Source: Vombatus ursinus (Eukaryota; Chordata; Mammalia; Diprotodontia; Vombatidae). Taken from it: a stretch of DNA of 64,000 nt. Both the position numbers and the translations under genes were made by a program. The first letter of the stretch is position 1. Every line of letters starts with the position of its first letter. This document shows, one piece after another, positions 28,900-40,836 of the stretch. The notes beneath the pieces are model-generated. The model did no database searches. It worked only from the letters and a program-made list of their open reading frames with translations, and was not told where the DNA came from. The stretch spans positions 2,969,649-3,033,648 of the forward strand of contig NW_020954557.1 in assembly GCF_900497805.2 (NCBI RefSeq), in the 5' to 3' direction.

Positions 28900-29140
28900 T
28901 CCCCTCCCCATCTACACAGAAAGTGTTCTGTCTTCTTAAAATGTTGCTACTATGCTTCACATTAATATTTTCCCATCTTCTCCATTTTCTAAATCATGTT
29001 GTATTTATCTATCCACATCTCTGTTCCTCCCTACACTTCCCCTCCAAATTGTAAATTACTTGAGGACAGGAATTTAGGACTTTAATGTCTAACATAATAC
29101 TTTTCACAGTGTCTGCTGAATGGATGAATGAATGAATGAT
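28900..29140 (+). mobile_element. L2 3' end
   Basis: "tgtaaattacttgaggacag" and "cacagtgtctgctgaatgga" with a terminal TGAATGAA repeat. Eroded 5' portion. Confidence 0.65.
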
Positions 29141-30497
29141 TAAATGCACTGAAGACAGAACTAAAAACAAGTAACCTTGCACTGAAACAAGAATGATTTG
29201 AATTAAATATAAAACATACTTTCCTGAATTCTGCTACTGAGGAAGGGAAATTATGAACACTAATCTCTAAGACAAACATGGTTGCTTACATGGCTTAGAT
29301 GGCTAAGGGACAATTGACTTTGGGGAACTTTTAGAGAAGCAATAGAGGTCTCTTACAGTTCCAGAATTATTTTCTTTACCTTAATTCTTTCCCTTACTTC
29401 AATTGGGACTTAATTTTTAGTGTTTACTTTTAGGTTTTGCTTTCCTGCTATGCATTCATTACAGAATTTGAAAGTGCAACCTTCTGGCATCACAACCAGC
29501 ATGTAGAAAGGACAGATGATGTAAAAGGGAAGGAAGATCAAGCTTTCATATAGATCTTAGAATATTCTTAATTTCAAGTATGCTGGTCCTTTGTATGAGA
29601 AGCTATTAATGGTGAAAAATCTGCTTTTGCAAGAAGAAGTAGATTTGTATTTGTTGTCAAAGGATGTAATATATTGCCACTGTTTTAGATGAATTTAGAT
29701 TTTGATACCTTAAATGAATGGGGAATGATAGTTTTTTAATATAAACTACTAAAATATATATGTATGAAGAAACAGATTTCAGATGGAGTTTTGGACAGGT
29801 TTGGAGAGAAAGTGATCTGTGATATAGATTTGAAGAGTATCTCTTGCTAACAATGTGGAATGATGCCTCATTTGTGTGGGAAGAATTTACTATTACAAAG
29901 AGACCGAGAAATATCTCACTAAAAAATGGAATAGAGAAATGTATGTGTGAAGAAACACAGTTTCAAAGGCACCAAAGAGACAGACTGTCTGGTTAGAGAT
30001 AAGAGAAGGAATGATGCTAATTCACATATAACTAATTCCCTAATTTCCATTTTTTATAATTAAAGAGGATAAAACTAAGGGGAACAAACCATATATAAAC
30101 ATTTGGAGACCGAGGTATGAGACATTATACATTATAGGTATAATATAAGGCAAGGAACTGGAAGAGGTGGGAAGAAATCTATGTGTGGTAAAGTAGGAAA
30201 CTTTTTGGGAGGGCAGACCACTTTCATGGGTGGAGAGAGGGACTGTTGATTTGATGGGAGAAATTTGGGGAGTTGTGACTTTTTAAGTAAAAGGTGAATC
30301 ACTGAGAATCAGAAGGTTCTCATTTTAAACCATTAAACTACAAATTCTACAGTGAGAGAACCACAGGAGAAAAACAAGGTTTGAAGACAATAGTAACAGG
30401 AGAAGAGGACGCTGGGAAGAGAAAGTCAAGAGAGGAAGGGAATGAGACCAGCTATTCCATTGAAACTGTGGCAGTTAGAGGAGGTCAGGCTGAGAGA
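29141..30497. other. Unassigned interval
   Basis: No gene, promoter or repeat recognised. Composition is AT-rich and purine-biased on the + strand toward the right. Confidence 0.45.
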
Positions 30498-30566
30498 AAC
30501 ATATATGTATATACATACATATATACAAACATACACATATATGTATGTATATGTATATATATATTT
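30498..30566. repeat. Imperfect (ATGT/ATAC)n microsatellite
   Basis: Alternating blocks of atatgtat, acatacat and tgtatgta, partly self-complementary. Open frames across it are artefacts. Confidence 0.9.
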
Positions 30567-31675
30567 GTCTTCTTCCACCTTTGACTTGAGAAGGAAAAGC
30601 AGAGGTCTTCATGGGGGTTTTGGTATCCTAGTTAAAGGAACTAGTTTGAAGAGAGCTCTGTTTGATTGTACAGTCCAGGATGTGGTGAGTGAATGAATTC
30701 TTTGTATAGCCCAAAGAAGGCTAATTTGATGAGCTTTGTTTTCTTTGACTTTAAAGAGAGTTGCTAATCATAATAAAAGCTAAAACTTTCTAAATACCCT
30801 TTTAAGATCAGAGATAATAGAGTTTTAAAAGCTATGTTCCAGGAGAAGAGACCAGCCTTTCCATTGATACCTGCCATCTAGAGTTGTGATATCCCAAGCA
30901 CATGAGTTTTACTTCCATCAATTCATCCAAGGTTGTTAAAAGTATGTACCCATTCTTCATCATATATAGTAATGAAGTGCATTAGTGGATGAGTGTGATC
31001 TAGATTTTTGTGTGTACTGTGTTGTATTTTATTATATATTGTCTTTAATATATTAATATACATAATGCTATTGTTTATTTTGTCTTATTAACTAGATAGT
31101 TATGATTAAACATGTCATTATTGTAAACAGTTGCTTGTGTATGTCGAAAAACTATTAGATGGGTGCTCAAGAGGTAGAGTGTTGAGTAGGAGCTGTATAT
31201 CTCCCCTCAACAGAGTTAGCTCTAATTCTTTTAAATTATTTTAGAATTCTTTTAAAGAGTTTGAGTGGAACCATGTCATAGCAGTCTTTTTCTGTAAATT
31301 TAGACCTGCTAGTGTGAGAGAACGTTAAAGGATCAAGCCAAATGCAGAGAAAGGTGAGCAGTGTGAGGCCTTAATGTTGAGGTGTTTATACTCCACAGTA
31401 GCTGCAGTGACCAGACCCCACGTATAACATCTTTACTGTGTTACATTATGGGACATTGAAATAGACAAGACTACAGACCATATTATTACTGTTGTTACAT
31501 TAACAGTCAAAACCAAACCAAATAACATTTTCCCCCCTCTCATGACTTTGACTGTTGGCTTGTTTTAAACATCTCAATTCTTAATTACTCAGTAATGGTG
31601 AACCAACAGAAAGTCCTTAATCTAAGGTTTGATTAAAACATTTTTCCTTTTTAAGTGTTATTTGGTTCTCTCTAT
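30567..31675. other. Unassigned interval with one member of a repeat pair
   Basis: 30,985-31,090 is similar to 34,078-34,200 (shared words such as "gtgtgatct" and "tattaata" followed by an acataata-like run). Nothing else assigned. Confidence 0.4.
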
Positions 31676-32284
31676 AACATTTTATTTTTCCCTAATTACA
31701 TATAAAAACAACTTTTAACATTCATTTTTGAAATTTGAAATTTTTGAAATTCAAATTTGAAATTTGAAATTTTGAAAATTCTCTCCCTCCCTCCTTGAGA
31801 CTTATGAAGTTTAATATAGGTTATACATGTGCAATCTTACAAAACATTTCCATATTAGTTATGTTATGAAAAAAAACCCAGACCAAAAAAACATGAAAAA
31901 ATAAAGTGAAAAATAAAATGCTACAATTTGAATTCAGACTCCACCAGTTCTTTCTCTGGAGATGGATAGGATTTTCCATCATAAGTCCTTGGTAATTGTC
32001 TTAGATCATTGTATTACCAAGAATAGCTAAATCATTCACAGTTGAAAATCATATAGTGTTACTGTTACTGTGTGTAATGTTCTCCTGGTTCTGTTCACTT
32101 CACTTTTTCATGTAAATCTTTCCAGGTTTTTCTGAAATCATCTTGTTTGTCATTTATTATAGCACAAAAGTATTCCATTACCATCATATATCACAACTTG
32201 TTTGTCTATTCTGTGATTGATGGGAATTCCCCCCAATTTCCAATTCTTTGCCACCACAAAAGAACTGCTATAGATATTTTTGTA

Positions 32285-32288
<4 letters not shown>

Positions 32289-32330
<42 letters not shown>

Positions 32331-32384
32331 GTCTCTCTCTGTCAATGTCTCTCTGTCTGTCTCTGTCTCTCTCTCTCTCTCTCA
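32289..32384. repeat. (CT)n microsatellite
   Basis: About 95 bases of CT with occasional G, inside the LINE-1 fragment just after the position where intact copies read "tatttttgta". The Ser-Leu open frame across it is an artefact. Confidence 0.95.
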
Positions 32385-32636
32385 GATTCAGCCTAGTAAT
32401 GGTATTGCTAGATCAAAGGGTATGTGCAATTTTGTAGCTCTTTGGGCATAATTCCAAATTTCTCTCTGGAATGGTTGGATCTATTTGCAACTCCACCAAC
32501 AGTACATTAGTATCCCAATTTTCCCACACACCCTTCAACATTTATTATTTTCCTTTTCTGTCATATTAGCCAATCTGATAGGTATGAGGTGGTACCTCAG
32601 AGCTGTTTTAATTTGCATTTCTCTAATCAATAGTGA

Positions 32637-32855
32637 AGGGCAGCTGGGTGGCACAGTGGGTATAGATGGCTTTAGAGTCAGGAGGACCTGAGTTCAAATC
32701 TGATGACCCTTGGCAAGTTACTTAACTCTCTTCCTCATCTGTAAAACGAACTGAAGAAGGAAATGGCAAACCATTCCAGTGTCTTTGCCAAGAAAACCTA
32801 AATGAGGTCATGAAGACTTGGACATGACTAAAACAATGAACAACAACGAAAAAAT
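32637..32855 (+). mobile_element. Mar-1 SINE inserted in LINE-1
   Basis: Head "gggcagctgggtggcacagt", end "gaacaacaacgaaaaa". The LINE-1 text "ctaatcaatagtga" stops at 32,636 and resumes with aatagtga at 32,856-32,863, giving an 8-base duplication (32,629-32,636). The Mar-1 is younger than this LINE-1 fragment. Confidence 0.93.
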
Positions 32856-33010
32856 AATAGTGATTTAGACATTTTCCCATATGAATGTAGATAGATTCCA
32901 ATTCTTCATCTGAACACTGCTGGCCCATATTCTTTAGTCAATTATCAATTGGGGAATGACTTGTATTCTTATAAATTTGACTTAGTTCTTTACAAATTTG
33001 AGAAATTGAT

Positions 33011-33434
33011 TCTCTCTATAAATGAGTAACATAAATTTGGTTCTCTGTATAAAGGATAAATAATTCATTTCTTAGGAATTTTTTCCCTTAAAAATTCTTA
33101 TTCTTGAAATGGGAAATATTAGAAAGACATAAACAAGAAACATAAAGAGTTGTAAAACAAGTTCACTTCCAGGATTCAATATCTAAGCTCTTTTTCCTTT
33201 TGGCTTAGATTCAGTTGTTCAAGATAAGCCTTAACAGAAGTTTCCCTAATGGGCCTATGTAATAGTGGGACAAAGACCAGAAGGAGGCATGGCTTTTCAC
33301 AGTCTTTCCATTCCTCAGCATGAATTTGGGCTAGATGCCAAACTCTCACATGAACTTGCTCTTCAGGAGGATAAGTGGAATAAATCAAAATTATTTTTGG
33401 CCTCTGTGCTTTGGGCCTCAAGGCCTGCTGTATT
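33011..33434. other. Unassigned interval
   Basis: On the - strand 33,421-33,176 is open for 81 codons (LIYSTYPPEEQVHVRVWHL in part). I recognise no family, and there are no splice signals or start context to support it. Confidence 0.35.
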
Positions 33435-33640
33435 GAGAAGATAATTGGACCTGGAGTCAGAAAACTTGGTTCAATTTGTGGCTATGTCATTACTGGCAGA
33501 TAGTAAGCACCTAATAAAGCTTGTTGATTGATTGCTTATTAACTATATGATCATAGCTAAGGCACTTAAGTTCACGGATCTTCAGAATCCTTATGTGTAA
33601 AATGGAGATTACAAAGATTGTATGGAGCATAATGTAGAAG
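33435..33640 (+). mobile_element. MIR/Ther-type SINE with an L2-tail piece inside
   Basis: "ttggacctggagtcagaaaa" is SINE text. At 33,495-33,535 "agtaagcacctaataaagct" plus TTGATTGATTG is an L2 terminus. SINE-like text then resumes ("cttatgtgtaaaatggagat"). Confidence 0.6.
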
Positions 33641-33709
33641 CTGGACCTTTAATTTCATTATATCAGTATAGTATATAGTATATATCTCTATCAGTGTAGG
33701 CTCTTACCT

Positions 33710-33870
33710 CCTTTGCAATTTATAGTATTTGAAAGTTGCCTAGAGCACTAAGACAAAATGACTTGCCTCTGGTCACACAGCTGAGATACATCAGAAGTAA
33801 AATTTGAATTTGGGTCTTTCTGGCTCTGAGGCTAGCCCATAATACTTTTGTGAATTATTATTATTATTAT
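33710..33870 (-). mobile_element. Ther-type SINE fragment and (ATT)n
   Basis: Antisense "tgacttgcctctggtcacac" and "aatttgaatttgggtctttc", then ATT repeats at 33,856-33,872. Confidence 0.65.
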
Positions 33871-33879
33871 TATATAATC

Positions 33880-35475
33880 TAAGGAGAAGCTTAATATGCT
33901 TTAGAAGAGAAATCAAATAGGTGATATGCTGGACACTCCTGGTTCTTAAGCATCACAGAATCAGAATGGATCTCAAGGGCTATTTGATTGAAATGTAGTG
34001 TTTCATCTTCATTTTCTGTCACTCTTCTTCTCATGTCTGTGCCACATGGCTTCATTTTACTATTATTATTTTGTGGAAAAGTGTGATCTGAGTTTTTATG
34101 GTTAATGTATTTTCTATCTATGGCCTGTATTGTGATGTATCTTATTATTTATATATTTTTTCAGTATATTAATACATATAATATTGCTATTTATTATGCA
34201 TTATTATAAAGTAAATAATCACTTTGTGAAACAGCGTTTTCACTGTAGTTGTTATAAAGGCAAAAGATAGATCTGGATTAGTGGTTAAAAAAGGACTGCA
34301 AGTAGTAATAATATCAATACACCAAAACCCAAGGCCGTTCATCACATTAATGATATTATCACCTCTCTAGTTTAACAAAGTCCCAAATAGCACAATGGAT
34401 TGAGTTGATAGGCACCTTAAAAATATTTTTTTTTCTTTGCTCTTTTAGGTACACTGAAATCTCTAGCTATATACTGAAAGCAAGACACTGGAAAAGGTTG
34501 ATGGTGAATTAATACCTTTCTGCATATTTACCACACGACCCACCCAAAGCCAATGGTTCTTCTTAGAACTTTGCCAGCCAAATGAGCCAATGTTCACACT
34601 TCCCCAGAATTGAGAGCCTAATGGGCTAACATAATTTTTGTTTTTGGCTCCGTCTTGATCACGACTCTAACAAGTGAACAGAAGGGCTTATTTGTTAGAA
34701 ATTCTGGTGAAATGCTTGCTGTTAGTCTAATAAAAACAAGTTTTTATTCAGACAAAGCTTAGTGATTCTGGTACACCAGGTGACACTAGACATTGGTGTC
34801 CTGTGTTGGGTCAGGAAGAACAGGAATTAGATTGGGAAGCATCCTTCTGTCTTATTGATTTATGGAGTTCCTTGTTTTGAGATACCCTGCTTCTTTGTCG
34901 AGGTGGGGAAATGATCAATTCTGTAATCCCCAAATTATTCCAGGAGATTAACCTTTGAAAATTTGTCACAATATAGTGTATAGTAATTCTGTAGTCTACT
35001 CTGTTTTGGTTTTTTTGAGGGAACATTTGGAAAGTATTTGGGTCATTTTTAGTGAGGTTTAGAGGGAGAGTTCTGTGCCCAAGGCTGAAAGGTTCAAAAT
35101 TTTTCTACTATAATAATTTTATCTTAAATTTTAAAAAAATAATCCACAAAATCACCTTAACAGAACATAAAGAACCTAAACCAGAACTTACAGCTTACCT
35201 TCTGTGCCTGTACTTTGCTACCCAGCCTGCATGGTCAAAATAGAGGAATTTTATAAAAATTATGAGGAAAAGTGACAGGAACTATAGGGGAGGTTACTGG
35301 AAGAGAGGAGTATAGCTCGGTTGAAAGTGAAAATTCCTATATGGAGAAAGGACCATTTTTTGCAGAAGCCTGAGAGATTTATGTTAGAAATACGAACAAG
35401 TTTTCTGGCACTGAGGGCTGTTAGACCCCAGAATGAGATACTGAGAAGGATCGAAAAATTGAATAGACTCTAGTA
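33880..35475. other. Unassigned interval with the second member of a repeat pair
   Basis: 34,078-34,200 pairs with 30,985-31,090. The remainder to 35,475 has no gene or recognised family. A tract of T/C before "aggtacactgaaatc" at 34,430-34,460 resembles a splice acceptor but is not followed by a supported frame. Confidence 0.35.
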
Positions 35476-35667
35476 CAGAGGTCCTTAACCTTATTTTTGT
35501 GCCTGCGGTCATGAAGCCTATGGAATCTTTTCTGGAATACTGTTTTTATATAAATATGATAATTAGAAATAAAATATAAAATATAAAAGATTACAAAGAT
35601 CAACTAAATTGAAATTATCAAAATATTTTAAATATTAAGTTCATGGAAACCAGGTTAGGAACCCCTG
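35476..35667 (-). mobile_element. hAT-type MITE, copy 2 (inverted)
   Basis: Ends "cagaggtccttaacctt" and, reverse-complemented, "caggggttcctaacctgg". The interior "ggtcatgaagcctatggaat" is the reverse complement of the family interior at 43,476. Flanks ctctagta and ttcatagt are only loosely similar. Confidence 0.8.
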
Positions 35668-36110
35668 TTCATAGTAATATAAAAACAAAATACTTTAAAA
35701 TTATTAAAAGGATAGGCTTTTCACTGTGTAACTGTAATGTAGTATTGTTTTATATTGTATAATACAATAAGGTACAATATAGTATAGTATGGTATAATAT
35801 AGCATAGTAGAATAAAAATGAATAGAGTAAAAATGTATGATAGATGATTTTTATGAGCCTTTACTTCCATCATGGTTATATAATAATAATAATAATAATA
35901 ATAATAGTTGACAATCACACAGATTGCAAAGTGCAAAGGTTCTCATTTGGTCCTTACAATGTGACCCTGTAAGGTACGTACCACAAGCAATAATTATCTT
36001 TATTTCACAAATGAGGAAACTGAAACTCATTGAATTTTTCAGTTGCCATGGTCATGATTTTGAAATCAAGTCTCTCCTGACTCTGTGTCCAGTTGGCTGT
36101 CTTTCCAAGC
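35668..36110 (-). mobile_element. AT-rich simple repeats and Ther-1 SINE
   Basis: 35,755-35,815 is an imperfect TATAG-type repeat. 35,882-35,907 is (AAT)n, forming the tail of an antisense Ther-1: "aaatgaggaaactgaaactc" and "tctcctgactctgtgtccag". It ends near 36,110. Confidence 0.7.
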
Positions 36111-36224
36111 TATATCTCTTTTAATATGCAAATAATAGTTCTACTTCAAAAACCAATAGTTAATTTGCTAGAATTGTGTTATTTTATGTCATCAGATTTG
36201 TTAAATCTTTTTTTTTCTTTTTTA

Positions 36225-36520
36225 AGGCTCTATGCAGGTGTCACCTTCTACAGGAAATCTTTCCAAGTCTCCATGGCTCCCCTTAGCCCCACTCCAGCTA
36301 GGTATGATCCTTAGATATCTCAGGCTTCTGTAGTTGGTCTCTCTTATTATGGTATATTGCATTTAGTTATAACTATATCTATACATATTTTATGCCCCAT
36401 ATGAAATTATATGCTACCTGAAAGCAAGGACTGTGTCTTGTTTTATGTTTGTATCTTCATCACCAGCACAGTGTACTATACATATCGGGAAAAAAATAAA
36501 TGTTTAATTGAATGAAAAAT
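36225..36520 (+). mobile_element. L2 3' end
   Basis: "ctacaggaaatctttccaag", "gaaagcaaggactgtgtctt" and "aaataaatgtttaattgaat". Confidence 0.8.
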
Positions 36521-36728
36521 AAGGTAAATGAAAGCTTCATCAAGATTTTTCAGTACGTAAAAATAGCTACCTTAAGTAAATATTGCTACCTATTTCTTTA
36601 CTAGATATTTCAGTTGGATGTTAGAGAACACTTTGCTGTCTTTCTATGAGGGTTTTTTTTTCATATTGTAATACAATTTGGGTCATGAGCTCTAAGGGAT
36701 TGGGGGTAATTGGAAGGGAATTGTGGAA

Positions 36729-37137
36729 TCAATCACTAAGCATTTTTAAGCACCTATTATGTAGCAGGCACTAAAGATCTATAGAAAAATGAATATCATG
36801 TTTCATACAAAGACAGAAATAGATAGCAGATATGTCAAAGAAAGGCCAAGCGTTAACTAAGTGAGGATGCATCTCTTGAGATTGTCCAGAATCATTCCAT
36901 ATTGGTAAATATCAATAACCAATGGCTTTGTCACCCACTCTGTAGCTATACCATAAGAAACACTGAGTATTTGTATCTGACTTATCACTAAAACCTTCTA
37001 TATGTGTTGAATTTAGAATTTGAGCTCCTTTAGATTAGAGAATGTCTATTTGTACCCATTGGGCTTAGCATAGTTCTTTGTTCTTGACAAGTCCTTAATA
37101 AATGCTTTTCTATTTATTCATTTACTGATTGATTGAA
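36729..37137. mobile_element. Two L2 3' ends in opposite orientations
   Basis: 36,729-36,795 is antisense ("aagcacctattatgtagcag"). 37,008-37,137 is sense ("gagctcctttagattagaga", "ccttaataaatgctttt", then TGATTGATTGA). The interval between has no assigned feature. Confidence 0.65.
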
Positions 37138-37486
37138 ACCCTAAATGTAATTGGCTCTTATTCATGCTACATGGGAAACTGAACACCAGAAAGAGCTGAC
37201 TGCACAAGTACAACAAGACTGGATAGAAGTTTTAGGACCTTTCAATAGGCGTAATTATTATTTTTCAATATATTCTAATGGTTCATTACATAGGAGTCAG
37301 AAAAAAAGGCTTTTTTCTTAGGCTTGGGGGTCAGGTCATGGAAATAAGGGTATAGGAGATCCCCAATAGGTTAGGAAATTTCTTGGGGCATATGAAGAGT
37401 TGTAGAGTTGGATTTGGGGCTCATAGAATGGTTGATTAATAAAGCAGTACCAGATGCTTATCAGATCATGAGGAGTTTGAAAAATG

Positions 37487-37595
37487 AATGAAAAAGCATT
37501 TATTAAGCACTAACTATGTACAAAGCAGTGTGCTGAGTTTTGAGAGTACACATACAGTCTCTGCTCACAAGCTCATGGGGGAGACAATACATATG
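37487..37595 (-). mobile_element. L2 3' end fragment
   Basis: "aagcatttattaagcactaa" and "acagtctctgctcacaagct". Confidence 0.75.
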
Positions 37596-37815
37596 GAAGC
37601 TGAAGTGGAAAGGTCCCGTGGTTTTTAGGGTACAAAAGCAAAGCAGATGTTAATGCTTCTTCTTTAATGTGATTTCCGCTGAGAAAATAATGTTGAACCA
37701 TTCAACTGTGCCAAGGACTTTGATGGCAAGAACTTTCTCTTCTGGCTTTTCTGTAGCTATAGCTTTAGTAACTGTGTGAGCAATTGCTAACCTATATCTT
37801 CTAGGGGTTGCTTAC

Positions 37816-37988
37816 CAGAGTGAAAGCTGAAGGCACTGGGTTGAAAGGATCGCCATTGCCAAAGGTGTTGGTTGGGTTCTGGGTCCTGGGCTGACTCTAT
37901 CACTCTCTGAGGAGAGACGCTGGTCGATGTGCTGGTGGTGATTTGACTTGCCTTGCATGTCTGGCCTCCTGTCTCTTCTTCAGGGTAC
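37816..37988 (-). other. Candidate exon (unidentified gene)
   Basis: On the - strand a long pyrimidine tract (38,020-37,991) ends in CCCTATAG, and the block starts GTACCCTG at 37,988. It ends CACTCTG at 37,816, followed by GTAAGC. The 173-bp interior is GC-richer than its surroundings with CpGs, is not a repeat I know, and has one completely open frame of 57 codons (starting YPEEETGGQTCKASQ, ending QPSAFSFHS) entering with a split codon. The other two - strand frames contain stops. I do not recognise the protein. It could be a coding exon, a non-coding exon of a long RNA, or coincidence. No partner exon was found in the window. Confidence 0.35.
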
Positions 37989-37995
37989 CTATAGG

Positions 37996-38489
37996 GAAGA
38001 GGAGGAAGAATAAGAGAAGGTAGCAGCTAAAAGAGCCATTGACTTGAATTAACTGCTGTAATCCTCAACTCTGATTTGCTTACTACTATAGTTATTTTTA
38101 GATTCCTTGTTCACTTATTCCTTTATCAGCGTTGGCATTTCTTAAGAATTACTGTGGCCTATTTATCTCGGTGGGATTTTCTGTTAAGTCCCATGCAGTG
38201 TTTTTGTTTTTGTTTTTGCTGTTTTTATGAAAAAGGGTCGTTATTTCCTCATTGGATAGTGGTTACCTATAATAGACCTTAAACAGTATTATGGGTAATT
38301 ACTACTCATTCTGAAGCAGGTCGAGTAAATGGGTCAAAGTTAACATTCATTCCTTCATTGAATAGACCTCAAAAGTAGTGATAGTCAATCCCAGGGATGC
38401 TTGCCAAAAGAAATTCTTTAATCTTGGCGAATGCTTTTTGTTATCATCACCTTCTCTAATTTTTCACTTCACTCAAGATCCCACGGAGA
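37996..38489. other. Unassigned interval
   Basis: No gene or confident repeat beyond the pyrimidine tract noted for the candidate exon. Confidence 0.4.
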
Positions 38490-38870
38490 TTGAGATCCAG
38501 CTGAACTTTCCAGAGTCATTGCACCCCTTCATGCCCTCTACCTTTTGGCCAAATTACTCTACTTGTCGCTCTACATATCTGTGCTCCTGCCATTGCATAG
38601 TCTATCCACTGGGCCTGGATTGCACAATTTTCTCATCTTGATCTTTTGGAATCCAAATTTTCCTTCAAAGCTCAGTTAAAATGCAACCTTTTCTAACCCC
38701 CTTATTTGTCAGTGCTTGTCTCACACCAAATTAATCTCTATCTACTCTGTATGTCTTATGTTTACTTCTTTTTGCACACATTGCCTTCACACAGTAGAGT
38801 ATAAGCTCCTTGAATAAGGTCATTTTTTTTTTGCCTCAGTACATGGCATATAACAAGTACTTAATAATAT
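38490..38870 (+). mobile_element. L2 3' region
   Basis: "aaagctcagttaaaatgcaa", "agtataagctccttgaataa" and "acaagtacttaataat". Eroded. Confidence 0.75.
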
Positions 38871-38871
38871 T

Positions 38872-39140
38872 AATAATGATAATTACTAACATTTACATAG
38901 TACTTACTATTGCCAGGCCATGTTAAGCAATTTACAATTATTATCTCATTTGATTCTCACAATAACCTAGGGAGGTAGATGCTATTATTAGTCTCATTTT
39001 ATAGATGATGAAACTGAGGAAACAGGTTAAGAGACTGGCCTAGGGTCACACTGCTAGTAAGTGTTTGAGGCTGGGATTTGAACTCAGGTCTTCCTGACTC
39101 CAACCCCTGTGTTCTATCCACTGTGCCACCTAGTTGTCTT
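38872..39140 (-). mobile_element. Ther-1 SINE
   Basis: Tail "aatgataattactaacattt", middle "gatgatgaaactgaggaaac", head "ctgtgccacctagttgtctt". Complete. Confidence 0.9.
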
Positions 39141-39289
39141 GATGATTTTTAACTGAATGTATTTGAAATGTTTATTGCTCTGGCTGTCTATGTTGTTTGT
39201 TTTAAACCGAGTTTTAAGTACTTTGCACCTAGTATATGTTTTATCAAAATGACTTACAACTGCGGACGTCTTCAACTTGTGCCTTGGGA

Positions 39290-39495
39290 GGCAATGTGTT
39301 ATACTGGAAAGAAAACAGACTACAGGTCATTAGGTTTGGTATCTAGTCTTGGTTCTGGACTAATTGGCTAGAACGCTTAGGCCAATGCCTTAGTGTCCAC
39401 AGGTCTCGATTTCTTCCATTGCTATATATGAAGGGATTAGACTAAATGCTCTATTAAGGTGTCTTCCAGCTCTATTATTCTATGATTTTATATTT
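39290..39495 (+). mobile_element. MIR/Ther-type SINE, diverged
   Basis: "ggcaatgtgttatactggaa" head-like text, then "agggattagactaaatgctc" and "gtgtcttccagctctattat". Confidence 0.6.
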
Positions 39496-39534
39496 TTAAA
39501 GGATACATAGAATATTAGAAATCATCAAAATGAT

Positions 39535-39905
39535 GTAATTTTAGAATAGAAATCATAGAATCACAGAATTTCAGAGTTGAGTGAGACAGTGGAGACCAGA
39601 GGAATATCTGAGAAGTGGTCATCCTGCTTTGGCTGGAAGACTTCAAGTGAAATTAAAACAAAACTAAACCAAACAACCCTGAACTCCCTCTGGGACCATC
39701 CTCTTTGCCTTTTGACATCTCTAGTTGGAAGTTTCCCCTTAAATCTAACCTAATTTTGCCCCTTTGCAACTACTTCCTGTTCTTCCTCATACCCTGGGTG
39801 GAGCAGTGGACAAATGTGATCCTTCTTCACCTAACAACTTCTCAAATGCCTGAAGACAGCTATTTATGCCACCCTTCAGTCTTCTCTAGGCTCAGAACCC
39901 CTGTT
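39535..39905 (-). mobile_element. CR1/L3-type LINE 3' end
   Basis: Antisense "aatcatagaatcacagaatt" terminus, then "gtggtcatcctgctttggct", "ctagttggaagtttcccctt" and "gcctgaagacagctatttat". These follow the order of the mammalian L3/CR1 3' region. Confidence 0.8.
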
Positions 39906-40564
39906 CCTTAGCCCTGGGGTGGGGGGACTGAAATTCAGAATTCAGCAGGCAATGGAACTCTGACTACAGTAGCAGTGATTTCACTTTTACTAAGATCATT
40001 AAAAGATGCAGGGATGTTGGCAGTCAGAGATAAATGATGCAAGTCAGACCCAGCGGCAGTTGGCCTCGCTCAGAGAGGTGTGATTTTCGTCTTGATGGCA
40101 ACAATTTGTGCAAGGGTGAGCCTCTCATAAGAGTGAAAGAGCAACCATCCCTACAGAATGCTTTCATCCCTCCAACTCTGGATGCCATGTGAGCCTTTGG
40201 GTCACTTGGTCAGAGTGTTTTGTGTCTTTCTGTTATGAGACTCTGAACTTTCCTCTTCTATTTCTATGACCTTATTTTTCATATAGTTAAATGTCCACTG
40301 GGCTGCTACCCTAAGGGAGAGGAAGGTGGTACTTCTTTATCCTGATTCCAACGGAACAACTGGGATTTGAGAAAGGGGGAATTGCAGCAACATGGAGCCA
40401 AAGCTTACCAAGCCAATCTTACATGGCTTAAACTCATAGATCTTCCCTATGCTGATTGCCCTTATCGGGATTTTCATAAGCTTTCCAGCTTGTTAATATC
40501 TTTACTAAAATATCACACAGAGCTGAATAGAATACTTAAGATGTTGCATGATCAAGGCAAAGTA
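39906..40564. other. Unassigned interval
   Basis: No gene or repeat recognised. A short GC-richer patch lies at 40,030-40,120 ("gacccagcggcagttggcct") with a GGTGAGCC donor-like sequence at 40,115, but no convincing acceptor. Confidence 0.35.
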
Positions 40565-40836
40565 ATAATAATAATGATAACTAGTATTTATAAAGTACTT
40601 TAAGGATTGCAAAGCGCTTTATAAATATCTCATTTTATCCTTATAACAAGCCTGGGAAAGTACAGGCTATGATTATCTCCATTTTATAGATAAGAAAACT
40701 GAGCCTGAAAGAAGTCAAGTGACTTGTCCAAGATCACACAGTTAGTAAGTGTCTGAGGCCAGATTTGAACTCAGGGAGATGAGTTTTCTTGACTCCAGGC
40801 TGGGTGCTCTATCTACTGTGCCACCTAGCTGCTCTG
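40565..40836 (-). mobile_element. Ther-1 SINE, complete
   Basis: AATAAT tail at 40,565, "aaggattgcaaagcgcttta", "ttatagataagaaaactgag", head "gtgccacctagctgctctg". Confidence 0.92.

Larger units (their letters stand above)
31676..33010 (-). mobile_element. LINE-1 3' end fragment
   Basis: It is parallel to 2,175-2,960 and 8,359-9,290 ("attttatttttccctaatta", "tatcacaacttgtttgtcta", "ttatcaattggggaatgact"). It contains a GAAATTT-rich palindromic patch (31,735-31,775), a (CT)n array at 32,289-32,384 and a Mar-1 at 32,637-32,855. 5'-truncated near 33,010. Confidence 0.9.

Noticed and set aside
33176-33421. 81-codon - strand frame as a receptor-type pseudogene
   Set aside because: The peptide suggested a domain at first glance, but I could match no conserved residues to a family.
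40020-40120. Second candidate exon with GGTGAGCC donor
   Set aside because: No convincing pyrimidine tract and AG upstream, and no long open frame across it.
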